From Aedes albopictus (taxonomy: Eukaryota; Arthropoda; Insecta; Diptera; Culicidae), in contig NC_085138.1 in assembly GCF_035046485.1 (NCBI RefSeq), positions 292,250,256-292,314,255 of the forward strand: a stretch of 64,000 nt of DNA. Reading direction: 5' to 3'. The notes under the pieces are model-generated. The model ran no database searches, was not told the DNA's origin, and saw only the letters and a program-made list of their open reading frames with translations. This document shows positions 1-11,895 of the stretch, piece by piece. A program made the position numbers and the translations under genes. Every line of letters starts with the position of its first letter. The first letter of the stretch is position 1.

Positions 1-710
1 GAATTTACCACTGCCCTTATTAAAGGTTTGTTCAAAGAATAAAAAGTTGCACACCAAACGAAAACTATCAAGGTTAAGTGTTGCCAATAGTAATAAAATT
101 GTAAAAAAGGAATTTATGATTCTTGCTTGATAATTTGATTTGATACAAAAGTTCTCATGTAGATTTTTACAATTAAATTAAAATGTCTGGCAACACTTTC
201 GTCAACCTTAATGTTTACATAGGTAGAATTTCAATTGAAATAAGGATTATAATACATAAATTTTAAACTTTAGCAATTTATTGCTAAAGTTAAAAAATAT
301 TCTAATAAATCCATAATTGATATACTGGCAACACTGTCATATTATTACTTTTACGCGTGTCTGAATCAGCCCAAATCGCCTTTAAATTGCATCTAATAAT
401 GTTTTCTTAGCGAAACTTGTAAATTGGACTTATATAATATATATAGAGAAAAACGGGTTTCAAGCTTAAAAACGCTGTATCTCTGGAACGGCCAAAAAGA
501 CCTCGGGGAGTTAAGCTTTTTCGATTGGAAAATGTCTGATAAACACGATGGAATCGAAATTTTTGAAATCAAAATATACTCATTTGACGAAAAATCGATT
601 TAAAATTTTAAAATTCAAAAATAACATGTTTGGCAACACTGTATCGAAAAAACAATATTTCTCCTGGATTCTTCCAACAATTTTCTTCAAAAAAGCTGAA
701 GGTCACAAAT
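1..710. other. AT-rich non-coding DNA, no gene seen
   Basis: No long open frame, tRNA or recognisable protein similarity is visible. The sequence is AT-rich with short homopolymer runs. It ends where the left arm of the foldback element at 711 begins. Parts resemble mosquito intergenic repeat debris, but no boundary could be defined. Confidence 0.5.
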
Positions 711-1440
711 GTGTATATTAGAGTGGCTCAAGCTTGTATGGCAAAACCACATGTCTAAAAGTTCGATGGGCCCCCTTCTCATTTCGTTCTTTATGACGCC
801 ACGATGCTCTGGTCAAATTTTCAGCTTAATCCGTTAGCGTTAGGGCGGTACTAAACTCGTTTGAAGTTTGTATGGGAGTTTATATGGGAAAACATCGATT
901 TTTGCAATTTTCTTCTGAGGGGTTGTAATTTTTCTTAAAACACGTAATCAATCCTATAGAAATATAGCCTAGGATATGCCGAAAAACTTTGTCGAAGACC
1001 GCAACGTAATCAGACACTTGCGAAAAAAGCTATAGCCTTGACAGTACGGGCCCATTCAATGAGATTTTATTGCTATTGTTATTCCTTTACATGTTAAATG
1101 TTAAGCACCACCAGATGGTCTGCATGTAATATCTTTTCTTCCAAGTTTCGGATGACTTTGAGGTCTTCGACAAAGTTTTTTGGCACATGTAAGACTATAG
1201 TTCTATATAATCGGTTATGTGTGTTAAGTAAAAATAGTGCCCCACATGAGAAAATCCTAAAAACGATGTTTTCCCATATAAACTCCCATACAAACTTCAA
1301 ATGAGCTTAGCACCGCCCTAATGTTAACGGATTTAGCTGAAAATTTGACCAGAGCTTCGTGGCATCATATAGAACGAAATAAGAAGGGGGCCCATCGAAC
1401 TTTTTGACATGTGGTATTTTGAGCCACGCTAGTGTATATG
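711..1440. mobile_element. Foldback (long inverted repeat) element
   Basis: The left arm (about 711-905) is closely matched by the reverse complement of the right arm (about 1260-1440). Shared landmarks are the GTGGCTCAA end region, a CGATGGGCCCCCTT block and a CTCCCATA block. The short predicted proteins inside are translations of these arms and are not credible genes. No transposase is present, so this is a non-autonomous element. No clear TSD was found, and the repeat may extend a little further outward. Confidence 0.7.
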
Positions 1441-1978
1441 TTATAGTTTCAAAGCTATAAATTAAGAAAAGGAATGAAAAACTTGGATTTTTCATGTATT
1501 GGCAAAGACGAGGGGTGCTGCCATGGGCCGAGGGGTGATCCGATCGGCACCAAAATTTGGATTTTATCTTCCTCCATTTAAACAAACATTCCAACAAAAT
1601 TTGGTCAATATCCGTGATGGTCGATAACACGCGGTGTGTACACTTGGTATGGAATGACCCATAGGTAGAATGACTAAAGCACCATTTGGAGTTCTATAGT
1701 GTTTCAATTCATCCGAAATTCGCTACCAGAAGCACGCATATTGTTTAATATCGATAGCGCCTAACATTTTTACGTCGGATTGTCTTTTGTTGCATGGAAT
1801 TAAAATAGCAGCATTGATAGATGTCATGAAAGAGCATGGTAGTTTCTAAACGTGCTTAAATCATTAGTAATGTTTTGGGTCATTTCGTTTAAGAACGTTT
1901 AAGAATTTTAACTATTTTTACATAACATATAAAAAAATTGATAATATTCTCCAAGTCGTTTTTGAGCTACATTTTTTT
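1441..1978. other. Non-coding AT-rich DNA
   Basis: No gene or clear repeat boundary was seen between the foldback element and the left end of family-T copy 1. Open frames are short and have no recognisable similarity. Confidence 0.45.
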
Positions 1979-2099
1979 TGCCTTTCTCGTACACTAAGTG
2001 TACTGGAAAGGATATATGTTCACTCCAAAAATGACTTTTTGATAGAAGGCCCGGAGGGTCGAGTCACATATACCAATCAACTCAGCTCGACGAATTGAG

Positions 2100-2160
2100 G
2101 TGATGTCTGTGTGTGTGTATGTATGTATGTGTGTGTGTATGTGTGTGTACAAAAAAAAAC
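2100..2160. repeat. TG-rich microsatellite in family T copy 1
   Basis: GTGTGTGTATGTATG-type repeat between the hairpin end and the minisatellite. The equivalent CA-rich tract in copy 2 lies at 21,875-21,930. In copy 3 the tract is missing. Confidence 0.8.
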
Positions 2161-2289
2161 TCACATCACTTTTTGGCAGTAAACCTCAACCGATTTTAAT
2201 GACCAACAGTTCATTCGACGCGGAATCTGGTCCCATTGTTTCCTATTGAAAATGGTTCGGATCGGTCCAGCCGTTCCGGAGTTATGGCC

Positions 2290-3760
2290 ATTTAGGTGTT
2301 CCGGATCGGTACCCCAGCAAGGGGCCAGATATGAAAACGCTACAAACCCATTCATGCGACACATCAAACCACGGCACTTTCGAAAATATGATGAACGGTA
2401 AACAGGAAAATAGTCTCGGGCCATATCTGAACCGGTAGTGTTCCGGAACCGGTTCCGGGTGACCCGCCGGAAGTGGCCAAATATGAAAGTGAACCAAACC
2501 CTTCATGCGACACATCAAACAGCGGATTTTTCGATAACGTGATAAACAGTAGGCAGGAAAACATTCTCATACCATATCTGAACCGGTAGTATTCCGGAAC
2601 CGGTTCTGGGTGTTCCGCCGGAAGTGGCTAAATATGAAAGTGAACCAAACCCATGCATGCGATACATCAAACAGCGGCTTTTTCGATAGCCTGATGAACA
2701 GTAGGCAGGAAAATATTCTCGGACCATATCTGAACCGGTAGTGTTCCGGAAACGGTTCCAGGTGATCCGCCGGATGTGGCAAAATATGAATGTGAACCAA
2801 AGCCATACATGCGACACATAAAACAGCGGATTTTTCGATAACCTGATAAACAGTAGGCAGGAAAACATTCTCAGATTATATCTAAACCGGTAGTATTCCG
2901 GAACCGGTTCTGGGTGTTCCGCCGGAACTGGCTAAAGATGAAAGTGAACCAAACCCATGCATGCGATACATCAAACAGCGGCTTTTTCGATAGCCTGATG
3001 AACAGTAGGCAGGAAATTATTCTCGGACCACTTCTGAACCGGGAGTGTGCCGGAACCGGTTCTGGATGTTCCGCCGGAAGTGGCTAAATATGAAAGTGAA
3101 CCAAACCCATGCATGCGATACAACAAACAGCGGCTTTTTCGATAGCCTGATGAACAGTGGGCAGGGAAACATTCTCAGACCATATCTGAACCGGTAGTGT
3201 TACTGAACCGGTTCCAGATGTCACACCGGAAGTAGCCAAGTATAAAAATTAACCAACCCCTTACATGCGGCGCATCAAATCGCAAGCTCTTCAGGCAACC
3301 TGATAAACGGTTAATAAAAGAGAATAGTTTCAGATCATATTTGGATCAACCGATAGAGTTCCGGAACCGGTTCCGGGTGTCCCGCTGGAAGTGGTCAAAT
3401 GTAGTAGATATCAAAACCCATGCCTGCGGCACAATCAACAACGGCTTTTTAAATAACGTGATGAACGATTAGTCAGAAAATAGACCACAACGAAGATCTT
3501 TATAAAGGCTACCGATAGCGTTTCAGGATCAATCTAGGGTGTCCAGCCAGAAGTGGCCAAATGCCAAAAAGAACCAAACCTATGCATGCGACACATCGAA
3601 CCGCGGTCTTTTTTTAAACCATGAAGAACGATTAGCAAGAAAATAGGCTCAGACCACATTAGAGGCTACCGATAGTGATGCAAAACCAGCATTGGGTACT
3701 TCCTAGGGTGCTTCGCAGGAACTTCAAAAATGAACAAAGTCAATGCAAGCGATAAATATG
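2290..3760 (+). repeat. Tandem minisatellite, unit about 152 bp
   Basis: Landmarks recur about every 150-153 bp: AACCGGTAGTGTTCCGGAAC, CCGCCGGAAGTGGC, a CATGCATGCGA-like block, CATCAAAC and TTTTTCGATA. Units near 2430-3200 are well conserved. Those after about 3300 decay progressively. Apparent proteins read through the array share the same short repeated phrases and are artefacts of the tandem structure. Confidence 0.85.
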
Positions 3761-4271
3761 TGTAAGAAAACAAAATCTTGACTGAACGAAGGCCACATAC
3801 ATACAGACGTCTTACTCTACTCACTCTCCATCGTCCTTGTTTTCAACGGTTGAAACAAATATTAATCGTTGTTGCTCGTTTGACGTCTACTCACTACCAA
3901 CATCAAGCCGCAGTGAAACGCAATCTGATTAGCATTTGGCGATTATTTTTTCGTAACGATGAATATAATAGCAATATGTTACAAATGATATGTCTGTTTG
4001 TCTGTACTAAAGCAATCTCATCAAATCACTGAGGTGTAAAAATATACTGTAGGATAGGTCAACGTTATATGAGAAAATTATCGCATCAACCCCGGAGAAA
4101 GTTTTTTCAATCCTCTTTTCCGTCTAAAACTACTGGGAATTTTTTATGGGATTTAGTATGGGCAATTTCACTTGCTTGCATTTTTTGTCAAATTTTACAT
4201 GAATTTTGTAACCTACGATAATAAAATATAGCCTAAAGTGTGAAGAAAACACTATTTCGAAGACCGTAAAG

Positions 4272-4845
4272 CAGGGCTGCCCAACATACGGCCCGCGGAA
4301 TCGATGAATGAAACTTGGCCCAAGGATTGAAATATTTGAAGATATTTCAGATTTAAATAAAATTTAATGTTAAAAATAAACTCGAAATAGGTAGTGTTTT
4401 GTTAAAAATTTTCAAAGATTGAAATTTTCAATACATAAATTTAAAAATTTTAAATTTGAAAGGTACAGCCAAATATGAAGCAGAATTTCAGCAAAATTTA
4501 CTGAATTTCAGAAAAACGTTGCTGCTGAACAGCAGAGTTTACTGAACGAATCAGGGAAGTTCGCTGAATTTCAGCAAATTGTTTGCTGCAACCTACAGTT
4601 CGGCAAAATTCAGAAAAAAAGTATTCAGGGTGATTTTTGCAAAAAATCAAGAATTCTTGCTCACATTTATATGACCCAAATGATGTCAGTGTTGTGATTT
4701 GCCGTGAGAACGGGTAATCGAATGTACAAAATTTCACTGTTGCATTCGTGCTTTCGAAATTTGATGTCGAAATTTAATGTCTGGCCCGTCGACTGGTATG
4801 GAGCATCACTTGTGGCCCGTGGCCACGAAAGGTTGGGCAGGCCTG
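4272..4845. mobile_element. hAT-like non-autonomous element, 8-bp TSD
   Basis: Perfect 8-bp direct repeats CCGTAAAG (4264-4271 and 4846-4853) flank a 574-bp insert. The left end is CAGGGCTGCCCAAC and the right end GTTGGGCAGGCCTG. An 8-bp TSD with CAG...CTG termini is the established signature of the hAT superfamily. No transposase is present. The small open frames inside are unsupported. The insertion splits the middle region of family-T copy 1, so it is younger than that copy. Confidence 0.8.
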
Positions 4846-5110
4846 CCGTAAAGTCATCTGTGATTGTGAAAGACGTTATATCCTAGCTTGTAATTATCGT
4901 CTTGATGTTGATCGGTCTTCAGTGATAGTGAAGGTGCTCAAGCAGTCAACTGAAAATTCTGATATTTTTCAGCCCAGTCTATACGTTTAACGTAACGTCG
5001 GAATATGTTCAATTAATAAATTTCCCAATTTTATTAATATTATTGCTTTTCTAAATAAGGTATTCTCGGGATTCAGGAACAGTTCGCATTACGTCGACGG
5101 AAAAATCATG

Positions 5111-5447
5111 CTTCGGAATGATGGCCCTATCACAGAAATTAGCTATACAAACAATAGTAGAAGATTCCAAAAACAGGGACCGAATTCTAAACCGCCCGAT
5201 AGGTAGGCGATTGTCCACATCACGACGGTTTCAAACCGAACGGACTCAATAAATACCAAAACTTTCGTATGATATTTTTAAGTTAGGCAAGGCCATCTTG
5301 ACTAGGAAACCTTGACCAATTGAACCCTTGAAAAGGCCCCATACAGATCGAAACGTTGGAAAAAATCATAAACTAGTGTTTTCGATTCCCCCAAAAGGCT
5401 GAAGCCAACATTCTGAAGCAAAATCATCCCAGCCGTATCCCAACCAA
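5111..5447 (+). mobile_element. Retroelement fragment with 12-bp TSD, possibly Penelope-type
   Basis: The direct repeat GGAAAAATCATG occurs at 5099-5110 and 5448-5459. Joining the outer flanks restores continuity with family-T copy 2. The insert contains CAGATCGAAACGTTGG, resembling the CGAAACGTC element of the Penelope-like terminal repeats elsewhere in this window, but the CTGANGA half is degraded. The Penelope label is tentative. The insertion itself is well supported by the TSD. Confidence 0.55.
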
Positions 5448-5759
5448 GGAAAAATCATGAGTACATGTTCGACGAGAAAGGCACTATCACCACTAGGTGT
5501 ATTAATCTGGGTTTTTAATTTCAAGTTTTGTGCTCATATACGATGGAATGACCATGCGTCTCCATCAATTTAAAACGCCATTTATTTTATTATTGTTTTA
5601 TATATACCGTCTACCCCCGTTGGTTTGAACTACACCTCATGCAAACCACCGCATCGGGGTTCATTTTTGATATGAACTTCTAGTAACCCTGCTGTGGGCA
5701 TCGTACAACAATGAGGTACTAGGTGAACTCCAATAAGTAAAAAAAAAAATAGCGAATTC

Positions 5760-6665
5760 GCCCGCTGCAGAGTGATAATCCTCCAAGAATTGCTTCAGGA
5801 ATCTCTTCAGAAGTTCCTTCTGAATTCCTTCATAAATTCCTTCTGATTTTCCTACGGAAGTTTCTCTGATGCCTCCTAGCGTTGTTTTTAAGATTTTTTC
5901 AAGAGCTCCTTCCAGTTTTCTCCGCAGGTTCCTTCGAGAGATCTCCAGGAGTTCCTGCTGAAATTACCCTAACAGTTTCTTCTTGTGTTCCTCCAGGAAT
6001 TAAATCTGGGAACCCACAATAAGTTTGTGATTTCTGTGTTCTGTGATTTTCCAAGGAGTTCTTGTAAACCACGGTTACAATTCCCAGGAAGAGGAATCTT
6101 TGAAGGAACTCTTGGATAGATCCCAGAAACAACTTCTGGTAATTCTTGGAAAATCTTGGAGGAATCCCAGAAAGAACTCAAGGAGGCATTCGTAAAGTAA
6201 CTCCTGAGGAAATCCTCGAAGGAGCTTCTGAAGGAATGCAAGAAAGACTCTAAGAAACTCCATGAGGAATCTCAGAAAGAACTCCTTGAAAACCATAGAA
6301 GAAACTTTTGAAGCATTACCAGAAAGAACTGCTGGAGGAATTCTCAAAATAGGAAATCCCATGGAACTTCTTGACGAATACAAGAAGAAACTTCTTGTGT
6401 ATTCCCAGAAGGAACATCAGAAGAAACTGCTAGGGTAATTTCTGCAGGAACTCCTGGGGGTCTCTCGAAGGAACCTGTGGAGAAATCTTAGAAAGAACTC
6501 TTAGGTCAAGCACTGATGGCACTCCAGAAGGAATTCCTGACGGAGCTCCTGAATGAATCTTAGAAAGGACTCTAGGAGGAATCTGAGAAGAAACTTCCGT
6601 AGGAAAATCAGAAGGAACTTCTGAAGGAATGCCTGAAGCAATTCTTGGAGGATTATCACTCTGCA
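5760..6665. repeat. Degenerate 24-bp-type minisatellite
   Basis: Imperfect repeats built from GGAATTCCT, GAAGGAACT and CCTTCTGA-like words fill the core of the foldback element. The same style of repeat occurs at 12.2-12.9 and 15.1-17.7 kb. Reading frames through it give proline- or leucine-rich 8-residue repeats and are not genes. Confidence 0.75.
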
Positions 6666-6797
6666 GCAGGCGAATTCGCTGGTATTTTTTTTTTACTAAC
6701 TAAAGCTCGCCCAGTAGTCCATGACTGTATATATTTAGATATAAATAAAATAAACGGCATTTTAAAGTGATAGGGACGTATGGTCATTCCATAGGTA

Positions 6798-7541
6798 CCG
6801 TAATCCGGGGTCGAATTGATCACTTGAAAACAACTTTTGCGTATAACATCAGTGCCTGTTCAAATATTGCCAAAAGATTTTTTGTAAAACCAGTACCCAG
6901 TGGATCTCCATGGAACCATGTGACAAAATTTTGTTCAACAAATTTAAACTTTAAGTTAAATAACTTCAAATATCAAAATATTGGAAATGCCACTTTGGGG
7001 CGAAATTGATCAGTATACAATTAAGCATCGGTTGGGAAGGAAAATTTCCTTCACCGCTTAATTTTGCTCTTCTAAAACCGAATAACGCGTTTAAAATCTT
7101 ACAACTAGTGAATATAATACTTTAAATGCAAAATTAAATTTCGAAATTTGAAATAAGTGATTTCTATTGCAATAAATGACTATTTCTTCATAAAATGAAC
7201 TTTTTATAACAATTTCATGTTTTGATTAGCTGCATAACATCCCGACCAAGGCTCTACAAAAATGTTAAAACAGAGAATTCACGGGAAGTCCTATTAGCAA
7301 TTGATTATTTAGCAGCAATGATTTCAGCTAAATGAGAATAATTTGCAAATTCCTTGAAAAAATAAGAGTAACTTTTCTCTAAAAAAAATAAAAGTCTACA
7401 CTCATCTCTAGACATCTACGAATCAGACGACGTAAAAAGTTTAAGATCATTACGACGCTTAACAGTTCCTAGTATGGAACTACAATGTAGTACCTGAGTG
7501 ATCAATTTCACCCCGCTGATCAATTTGACCCCGGTTTACGG
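6798..7541. mobile_element. TA-flanked TIR element (mariner-type MITE)
   Basis: Terminal inverted repeats CCGTAATCCGGGGTC... and ...GACCCCGGTTTACGG are flanked by TA on both sides (6796-6797 and 7542-7543). A GATCAATTTGACCCC-like motif recurs near the right end. Removing the element restores the right arm of the surrounding foldback, which supports the exact boundaries. TA duplication is typical of Tc1/mariner-mobilised elements. There is no transposase. Confidence 0.75.
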
Positions 7542-7565
7542 TATATGAGCACAAAACTTGAAATT

Positions 7566-8560
7566 TTCAAAAAAAATACAGCTCAAAAACGATTTGAAGA
7601 ACATTTCAATTTTTTTGATATGTTATGTAAAAATAAATAAACTTTCGTTAAAAAATGAAAATCATAAAAAACTGAAATTGTGGCCATTTTTGCATATTAA
7701 AGTCAACTTATTTTATTTCGTGATATTTTTTCATAAAGTTGATGTCATTTTACAAAAAGGGTAAATAAAAGACTGAACTGAGATTGTACCGTATCATCTT
7801 AATTTGATTCTGTAATTGCCCATTTCTACTTTAATTGTACGTACAAAGTAATGGTAGCTTCATATAGCAGCAAGGTTACTCGGGTGGGTATTCCAGAATC
7901 CAGAACATTATCACTATGCAAAAATTATTTTCCAGAATAAATATTTTCTCTACAAGTTATTTAATATATCGTCTCAAGCTGACGGTATACCTATTGACTG
8001 CATTCCCTTCATGCAAAATCATAGAATCCAATAAAAGCTCTGACAAAGCGATACAGTAACGGCACATCGGCAGCGAAAACGTGTCGCGATTGAATATGGA
8101 GATGACAATCATCATCCTCGACGAGGCAACTGGCAAACATTATCATCACCATCAGGCTTCGAGGGAACACGTCGCGTCGCCGGCATTTTTATGAAATCAA
8201 ATGATGATTGCCTTCCAGTAATGAGCTGTCTCCATTGTCGATATTCTTTCAGCGCAAAAATCCAGCCGGTTTGATTCCATCTTTTGATTTTGTTAAGTTG
8301 GGTGATTGAAACTTGTTGAAAGCAGGATAGCTGTTGGATCAACGTCGACCCGGTGAGAATGCGTGTAGGTACGTGATTTGAAATGATATGTTAATAGATG
8401 TTAATCTATCGCTTCGGCTTTGCAGGCATAACGCCTTGGTTTTGGAATTTGGGCAGTTATTTTGATGATATTTTGTGTAGTTTGTAATATACTTATTGGT
8501 GTTATTCTGAACACTTCTTCAAGGAGATGTCTTATGTTGGGGAATTAAATTTAGTGATTT
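7566..8560. other. Intergenic DNA, no gene supported
   Basis: 7566-7990 is AT-rich. 8040-8350 is less AT-rich and not obviously repetitive, so it may be old host sequence. A 76-codon minus-strand frame (8112-8342) shows no domain, splice signal or similarity that I recognise, so it is not called a gene. Confidence 0.4.
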
Positions 8561-8811
8561 CAAGCCTAACTTTACCAAACACCCTATCTAACAAAATCCA
8601 CGAGCGAAGAAAATCGAAGGGGAAGTTCACTGTTCCCATAGCAACTCATACATTGAGTATTTCGGAAACGTGAAAAATCCGGGTATTTTTTCACAAATCA
8701 TCCTCAAAGGTGAGTGATACAAGTAGTCTTCAACGAAATTCAGCGCCTCATGTGAAAATCTCTTTTTTTGTTTACATATGCTACATACGGTGTTTGGTAA
8801 AGTTAGGCTTG
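8561..8811. mobile_element. MITE with CAAGCCTAACTTTACCAAA ends
   Basis: CAAGCCTAACTTTACCAAAC at 8561 is matched by its near-perfect reverse complement ending at 8811 (TTTGGTAAAGTTAGGCTTG). The total is 251 bp, with no coding sequence. The flanks share an ATTT-like word, but the TSD is not certain. Confidence 0.65.
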
Positions 8812-8840
8812 ATTTGATTTTCAGGATAGAGACCGTTGAC

Positions 8841-8991
8841 CAAGTCCGTGCACAGGGGAGGGGGACGGGGTGTTGGATTGGGGGTTAACCCCCCTCCCCT
8901 TTACTGATGTTCCATACACTTGGCACCCCTCTGCCATTTGGAAAAACCAGCATAAACCCCTCCCTTTCCGCCTTTTCTGTGCACTGGCCTG
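8841..8991. mobile_element. Short hAT-like MITE, 8-bp TSD CCGTTGAC
   Basis: A 151-bp element begins CAAGTCCGTGCACAG and ends CTGTGCACTGGCCTG. It is flanked by CCGTTGAC at 8833-8840 and 8992-8999. A third CCGTTGAC directly follows, so the target was itself a short repeat. The interior is rich in G/C runs (GGGGAGGGGG, CCCCTCCC). Terminal bases and 8-bp TSD fit hAT. Confidence 0.7.
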
Positions 8992-8999
8992 CCGTTGAC

Positions 9000-9900
9000 A
9001 CCGTTGACATCACGATGGTTGTTCACAAGTGAGGATCATCCAAGAACATGTACATAACTCCATTGCATTTATATTTAATTCGCCGTATAAAAATGGATGG
9101 TTTTCATGCAGCAATTGAACCACGTAATCATAACTCAAATTCCATTCCAAAATAAATTATCGCCATAATTCTCATGAGCTCATAATCTACAGCTGAAAAA
9201 ACGAATCACTCTCAAAACTAGGTTTTCATATCCCCTACCAAGCAGTTCACTAAATTGTATTCGAGTAACTCAATTAGGGTCATCAGTGCTCAGGACACTA
9301 CTGGCTGTACGTAAAATCACCCCCGGAACGAACAACGCTATGGCTTTTGATTAACCCAGTAAAGCTCTTGTGAGACTTCGCTTCGTACTGCAAACAAATG
9401 GCCACACACTCTGTTTGATCCCGCACTTCGAAACAGTCGACGGCCCAAAACGGGTTCAGATGAAATCCCATCTCATCGATAATGGATGAATTCAATTTGT
9501 TTGCAAATTGCTTTTTTGTCCAGCAATGAGCGTTCAATGGTCTCGAAACGGCGACGGGGAATATTCCCTCCTGGAGGACCTCCTCTTCTCGGTAGGACAC
9601 ATCAGTCAATCAGTCAGCCAGTCAGGCAGTCGGCGAGCCGTCAGTCAATTGGAGCATCCGAACAAACAGCATGTCATCCGGTGGTCATTGATGAGCTGAG
9701 TGGTGTTTGCTTTGGATGGTTCGTCCTCTTTCTATGGGATTAGTAGAACGGTTTTGAATGACTGATGGCAATTTTCCATCAACCGGCGATGGACTTCAAA
9801 CAACGAACGTGGATTGTGGAGGCAGACATGAGGAGCAGCAACCAAAGCTGAAACTCATTTAAATGAGCTTGTGATCCATTGATGCGATACCCCAAGATAC
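9000..9900. other. Intergenic DNA, no gene supported
   Basis: No repeat boundary is recognised. A 103-codon minus-strand frame (9298-9609) overlaps plus-strand frames of similar length and shows no domain I recognise. A short array of CAGT/GTCAG words lies near 9605-9650. This is one of the few stretches that could be unique host DNA. Confidence 0.4.
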
Positions 9901-9903
9901 ATT

Positions 9904-10567
9904 GATGCCTAGCTTAGCTTAGCTTAGACTGTCTACTAACATGTCAATGGTTGCACATCCAAGATTGATCTGATCTGTCTACAATTGCACTGAGATCCAA
10001 AAGAAAGAATGAAGCAGTCTACTTATTCTTAAGTTCAGTTTAAGCAGCTCATACACTTTTGACCAATAACAGCAACGGCCAAGTCCTTACAGTTTATTTG
10101 GAAGAGAAAGGAATATTAGAGTGTGGTGGTTCTTGCTACTATAGAACGAGAGCACTCTGCGTCCCTACAACCCATACGGATAGAGTGTTTGTTAGAGGAT
10201 GGAAGATCTGGGAGTCACCTTTAGTCGACGATGCGATCCATGGATAGAGGATATTTATTTATAGAGTTTGATATGATTGTGTTCAATGTGATTGTGTGTT
10301 GATTACTATGAAGGTGATGCGGCACAGTTCGTTCGGTCTCATAACTTGTTGGCGATATATGATAGATTGACACAGTGCTGTGGAAAGTTGGAAGGAATCT
10401 GTTTCTGGTTCATGTGATGTATGGGTATACATGAGCTGTACTTGTAGAGAGGAGAGAAACAGAAAGTAGATAGGAAGCGTCACAGTAGATCAAAAGGGAC
10501 GGGCCAGGGATTGAACCCTGGACCTTCTGCATACGAATCAGAAGCGGTTGTCACTAAACCACTTCTC
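9904..10567 (-). mobile_element. tRNA-derived SINE, long form, with AGCTA-repeat tail
   Basis: On the minus strand the head (10,567 to about 10,485) contains a box-A-like AGTGGTTTAGTGACA and a box B GGTTCAATCC, resembling a pol III tRNA promoter. The body runs to 9904 and ends in tandem AAGCT units. The acceptor-stem bases do not pair, so this is not a tRNA gene. It is similar in design to known Aedes SINEs such as Feilai, but the family name is not confirmed. Confidence 0.65.
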
Positions 10568-10674
10568 TTTCAATTATTTCAATGTAATGGTACACTTTTC
10601 AACTACTTTTGTAGTAAAAATCAAAAGACGATTGTTTTGACCATCGTTCAATGCAAGGAGACAATCATAATATA

Positions 10675-11893
10675 CACTCCCGTTCAAAAGTTTGGGGTCA
10701 CCTCCTCAAAAACATGTCATTTTTTTAGGCCCATATCTCCGCTAATTTGCGTCCAATTTCAAAACCCTAGGTTTCATTTAAAAGATAATAAGTCAAAGAA
10801 ACTTTGAACATGATTTAAAAAAAAACTTTTTCAAAAAATTTTGTATGTAAACTTAACCTAAAGTTGATAAATTTTCTAAAAAATGAATATAAACTTACGG
10901 CAGTGTCGCTGGAAGTTGGGTCGGCCAAATTTTAAGATGAGAGCGGTAATATGACCCATTTTCTATTAGCTTTCAACTGCTTTTTACAGAACTTAGCTAA
11001 AAAATCTAGAAAAAAAGTTATTAAATAAATTAATCCTTGATGTCATCGACCAAAAGTTTGGGGTCACCCCTCAATATGATGTATCGGCCAAAAGTTTGGG
11101 GTCACTATCGTAAAACATGGAAAAGTGATTTGTTGATATCTTTGTCATCTTTCATTCAATTTTAATTCTTCTTGGCTTATTTGAAACAAAATGAATGATA
11201 CTTACTGCATAGACATTGAACCACACATATTTGTTGAAATTTACATACTAAAACTTAACGTAAAGTTACGTCATTTTTTGAAGCGTGGTGAAATGTGCTA
11301 ACTTTACATAACATTTTTGTATACAAAAATCGTTAAATACGTTAAGTTAAAGACATCAAACGTAAATTTAGTTAATTATCTTTGAAATGAGCCAAAATTA
11401 ATTAAAATTGAACTATAGATGACGAAGATATCTCCAAATCACTTTTTCATGTTTTACGAAAGTGACCCCAAACTTTTGGCCGATATATCATATTGAGGGG
11501 TGACCCCAAACTTTTGGTCGATGACATCAAGGATTAATTTACTTTATAAATTTTTTTTCTAGATTTTTTAGCTAAGTTCTGTAAAAAGCAGTTGAAAGCT
11601 AATAGAAAATGGGTCATATTACCGCTCTCATCTTAAAATTTGGTCGACCCAACTTCCAGCGACACTGCCGTAAGTTTATATTCATTTTTTAGAAAATTTG
11701 TCAACTTTAGGTTAAGTTTACATACAATTTTTTTTTGAAAAAGTTCCTTTTAAATCATGTTCAAAGTTTCTTTGACTTATTATCTTTTGAATGAAACCTA
11801 GGGTTTTGAAATCGGACGCAAATTGGCGGAGATATGGGCCTAAAAAAATGACATGTTTTTGAGGGGGTGACCCCAAACTTTTGAACGGGAGTG
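10675..11893. mobile_element. Long palindromic TA-flanked element (Tc1/mariner-type)
   Basis: The element starts CACTCCCGTTCAAAAGTTTG and ends with the reverse complement, with TA at 10,673-10,674 and 11,894-11,895. The arms of nearly 600 bp are almost complete mirror images, so the 1219-bp element is close to one large hairpin. The motif AAAAGTTTGGGGTCAC occurs near 10,690, 11,050 and 11,090, and inverted near 11,465, 11,505 and 11,875. No transposase is encoded. Confidence 0.85.
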
Positions 11894-11895
11894 TA

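Larger units (their letters stand above)
1979..5517 (+). repeat. Family T repeat, copy 1
   Basis: This is the first of three copies of a large non-coding repeat. The left end begins GCCTTTCTCGTACAC, part of a hairpin in which GCCTTTC...GTACACC pairs with GGTGTAC...GAAAGGC in the better-preserved copies. It is followed by a TG-rich microsatellite (about 2105-2155), the 152-bp minisatellite, and a middle region shared with copy 2. The right end reads CGAGAAAGGC, then CACTAGGTG, then GGGTTTTTA. It carries a hAT-like insertion (4272-4845) and a 12-bp-TSD insertion (5111-5447). No protein of its own could be recognised, so its class is unknown. Confidence 0.75.
5518..7565. mobile_element. Foldback element with internal 24-bp minisatellite, split by a MITE
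   Basis: The left arm from about 5518 (CAAGTTTTGTGCTCATATA, then GGAATGACCAT) matches the reverse complement of the right arm, which is in two pieces: one ending near 6795 and the terminal piece 7542-7565. Removing the TA-flanked element at 6798-7541 makes the right arm continuous. A second palindromic zone, GCGAATTCGCC plus CTGCAG...GTGATAATCC, brackets the repeat-filled core near 5755 and 6670. No transposase is encoded. Confidence 0.75.

Noticed and set aside
2290..3760. CRISPR-like array (regular repeats)
   Set aside because: There are no unique spacers; whole units are tandem copies, and the sequence is eukaryotic.
1979..5517. Family T as a Helitron
   Set aside because: A terminal hairpin exists, but the TC start, CTRR end and insertion between A and T could not be shown, and no Rep/helicase is present. 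It is left unclassified.
8112..8342. 76-codon minus-strand gene
   Set aside because: Short, unrecognised, and lacking supporting signals.
9298..9609. 103-codon minus-strand gene
   Set aside because: No recognisable family, splice structure or composition signal; overlapping frames of similar length exist on the other strand.
10485..10567. tRNA gene on the minus strand
   Set aside because: Box A and box B are present, but the acceptor stem does not pair and the sequence continues into a SINE body.
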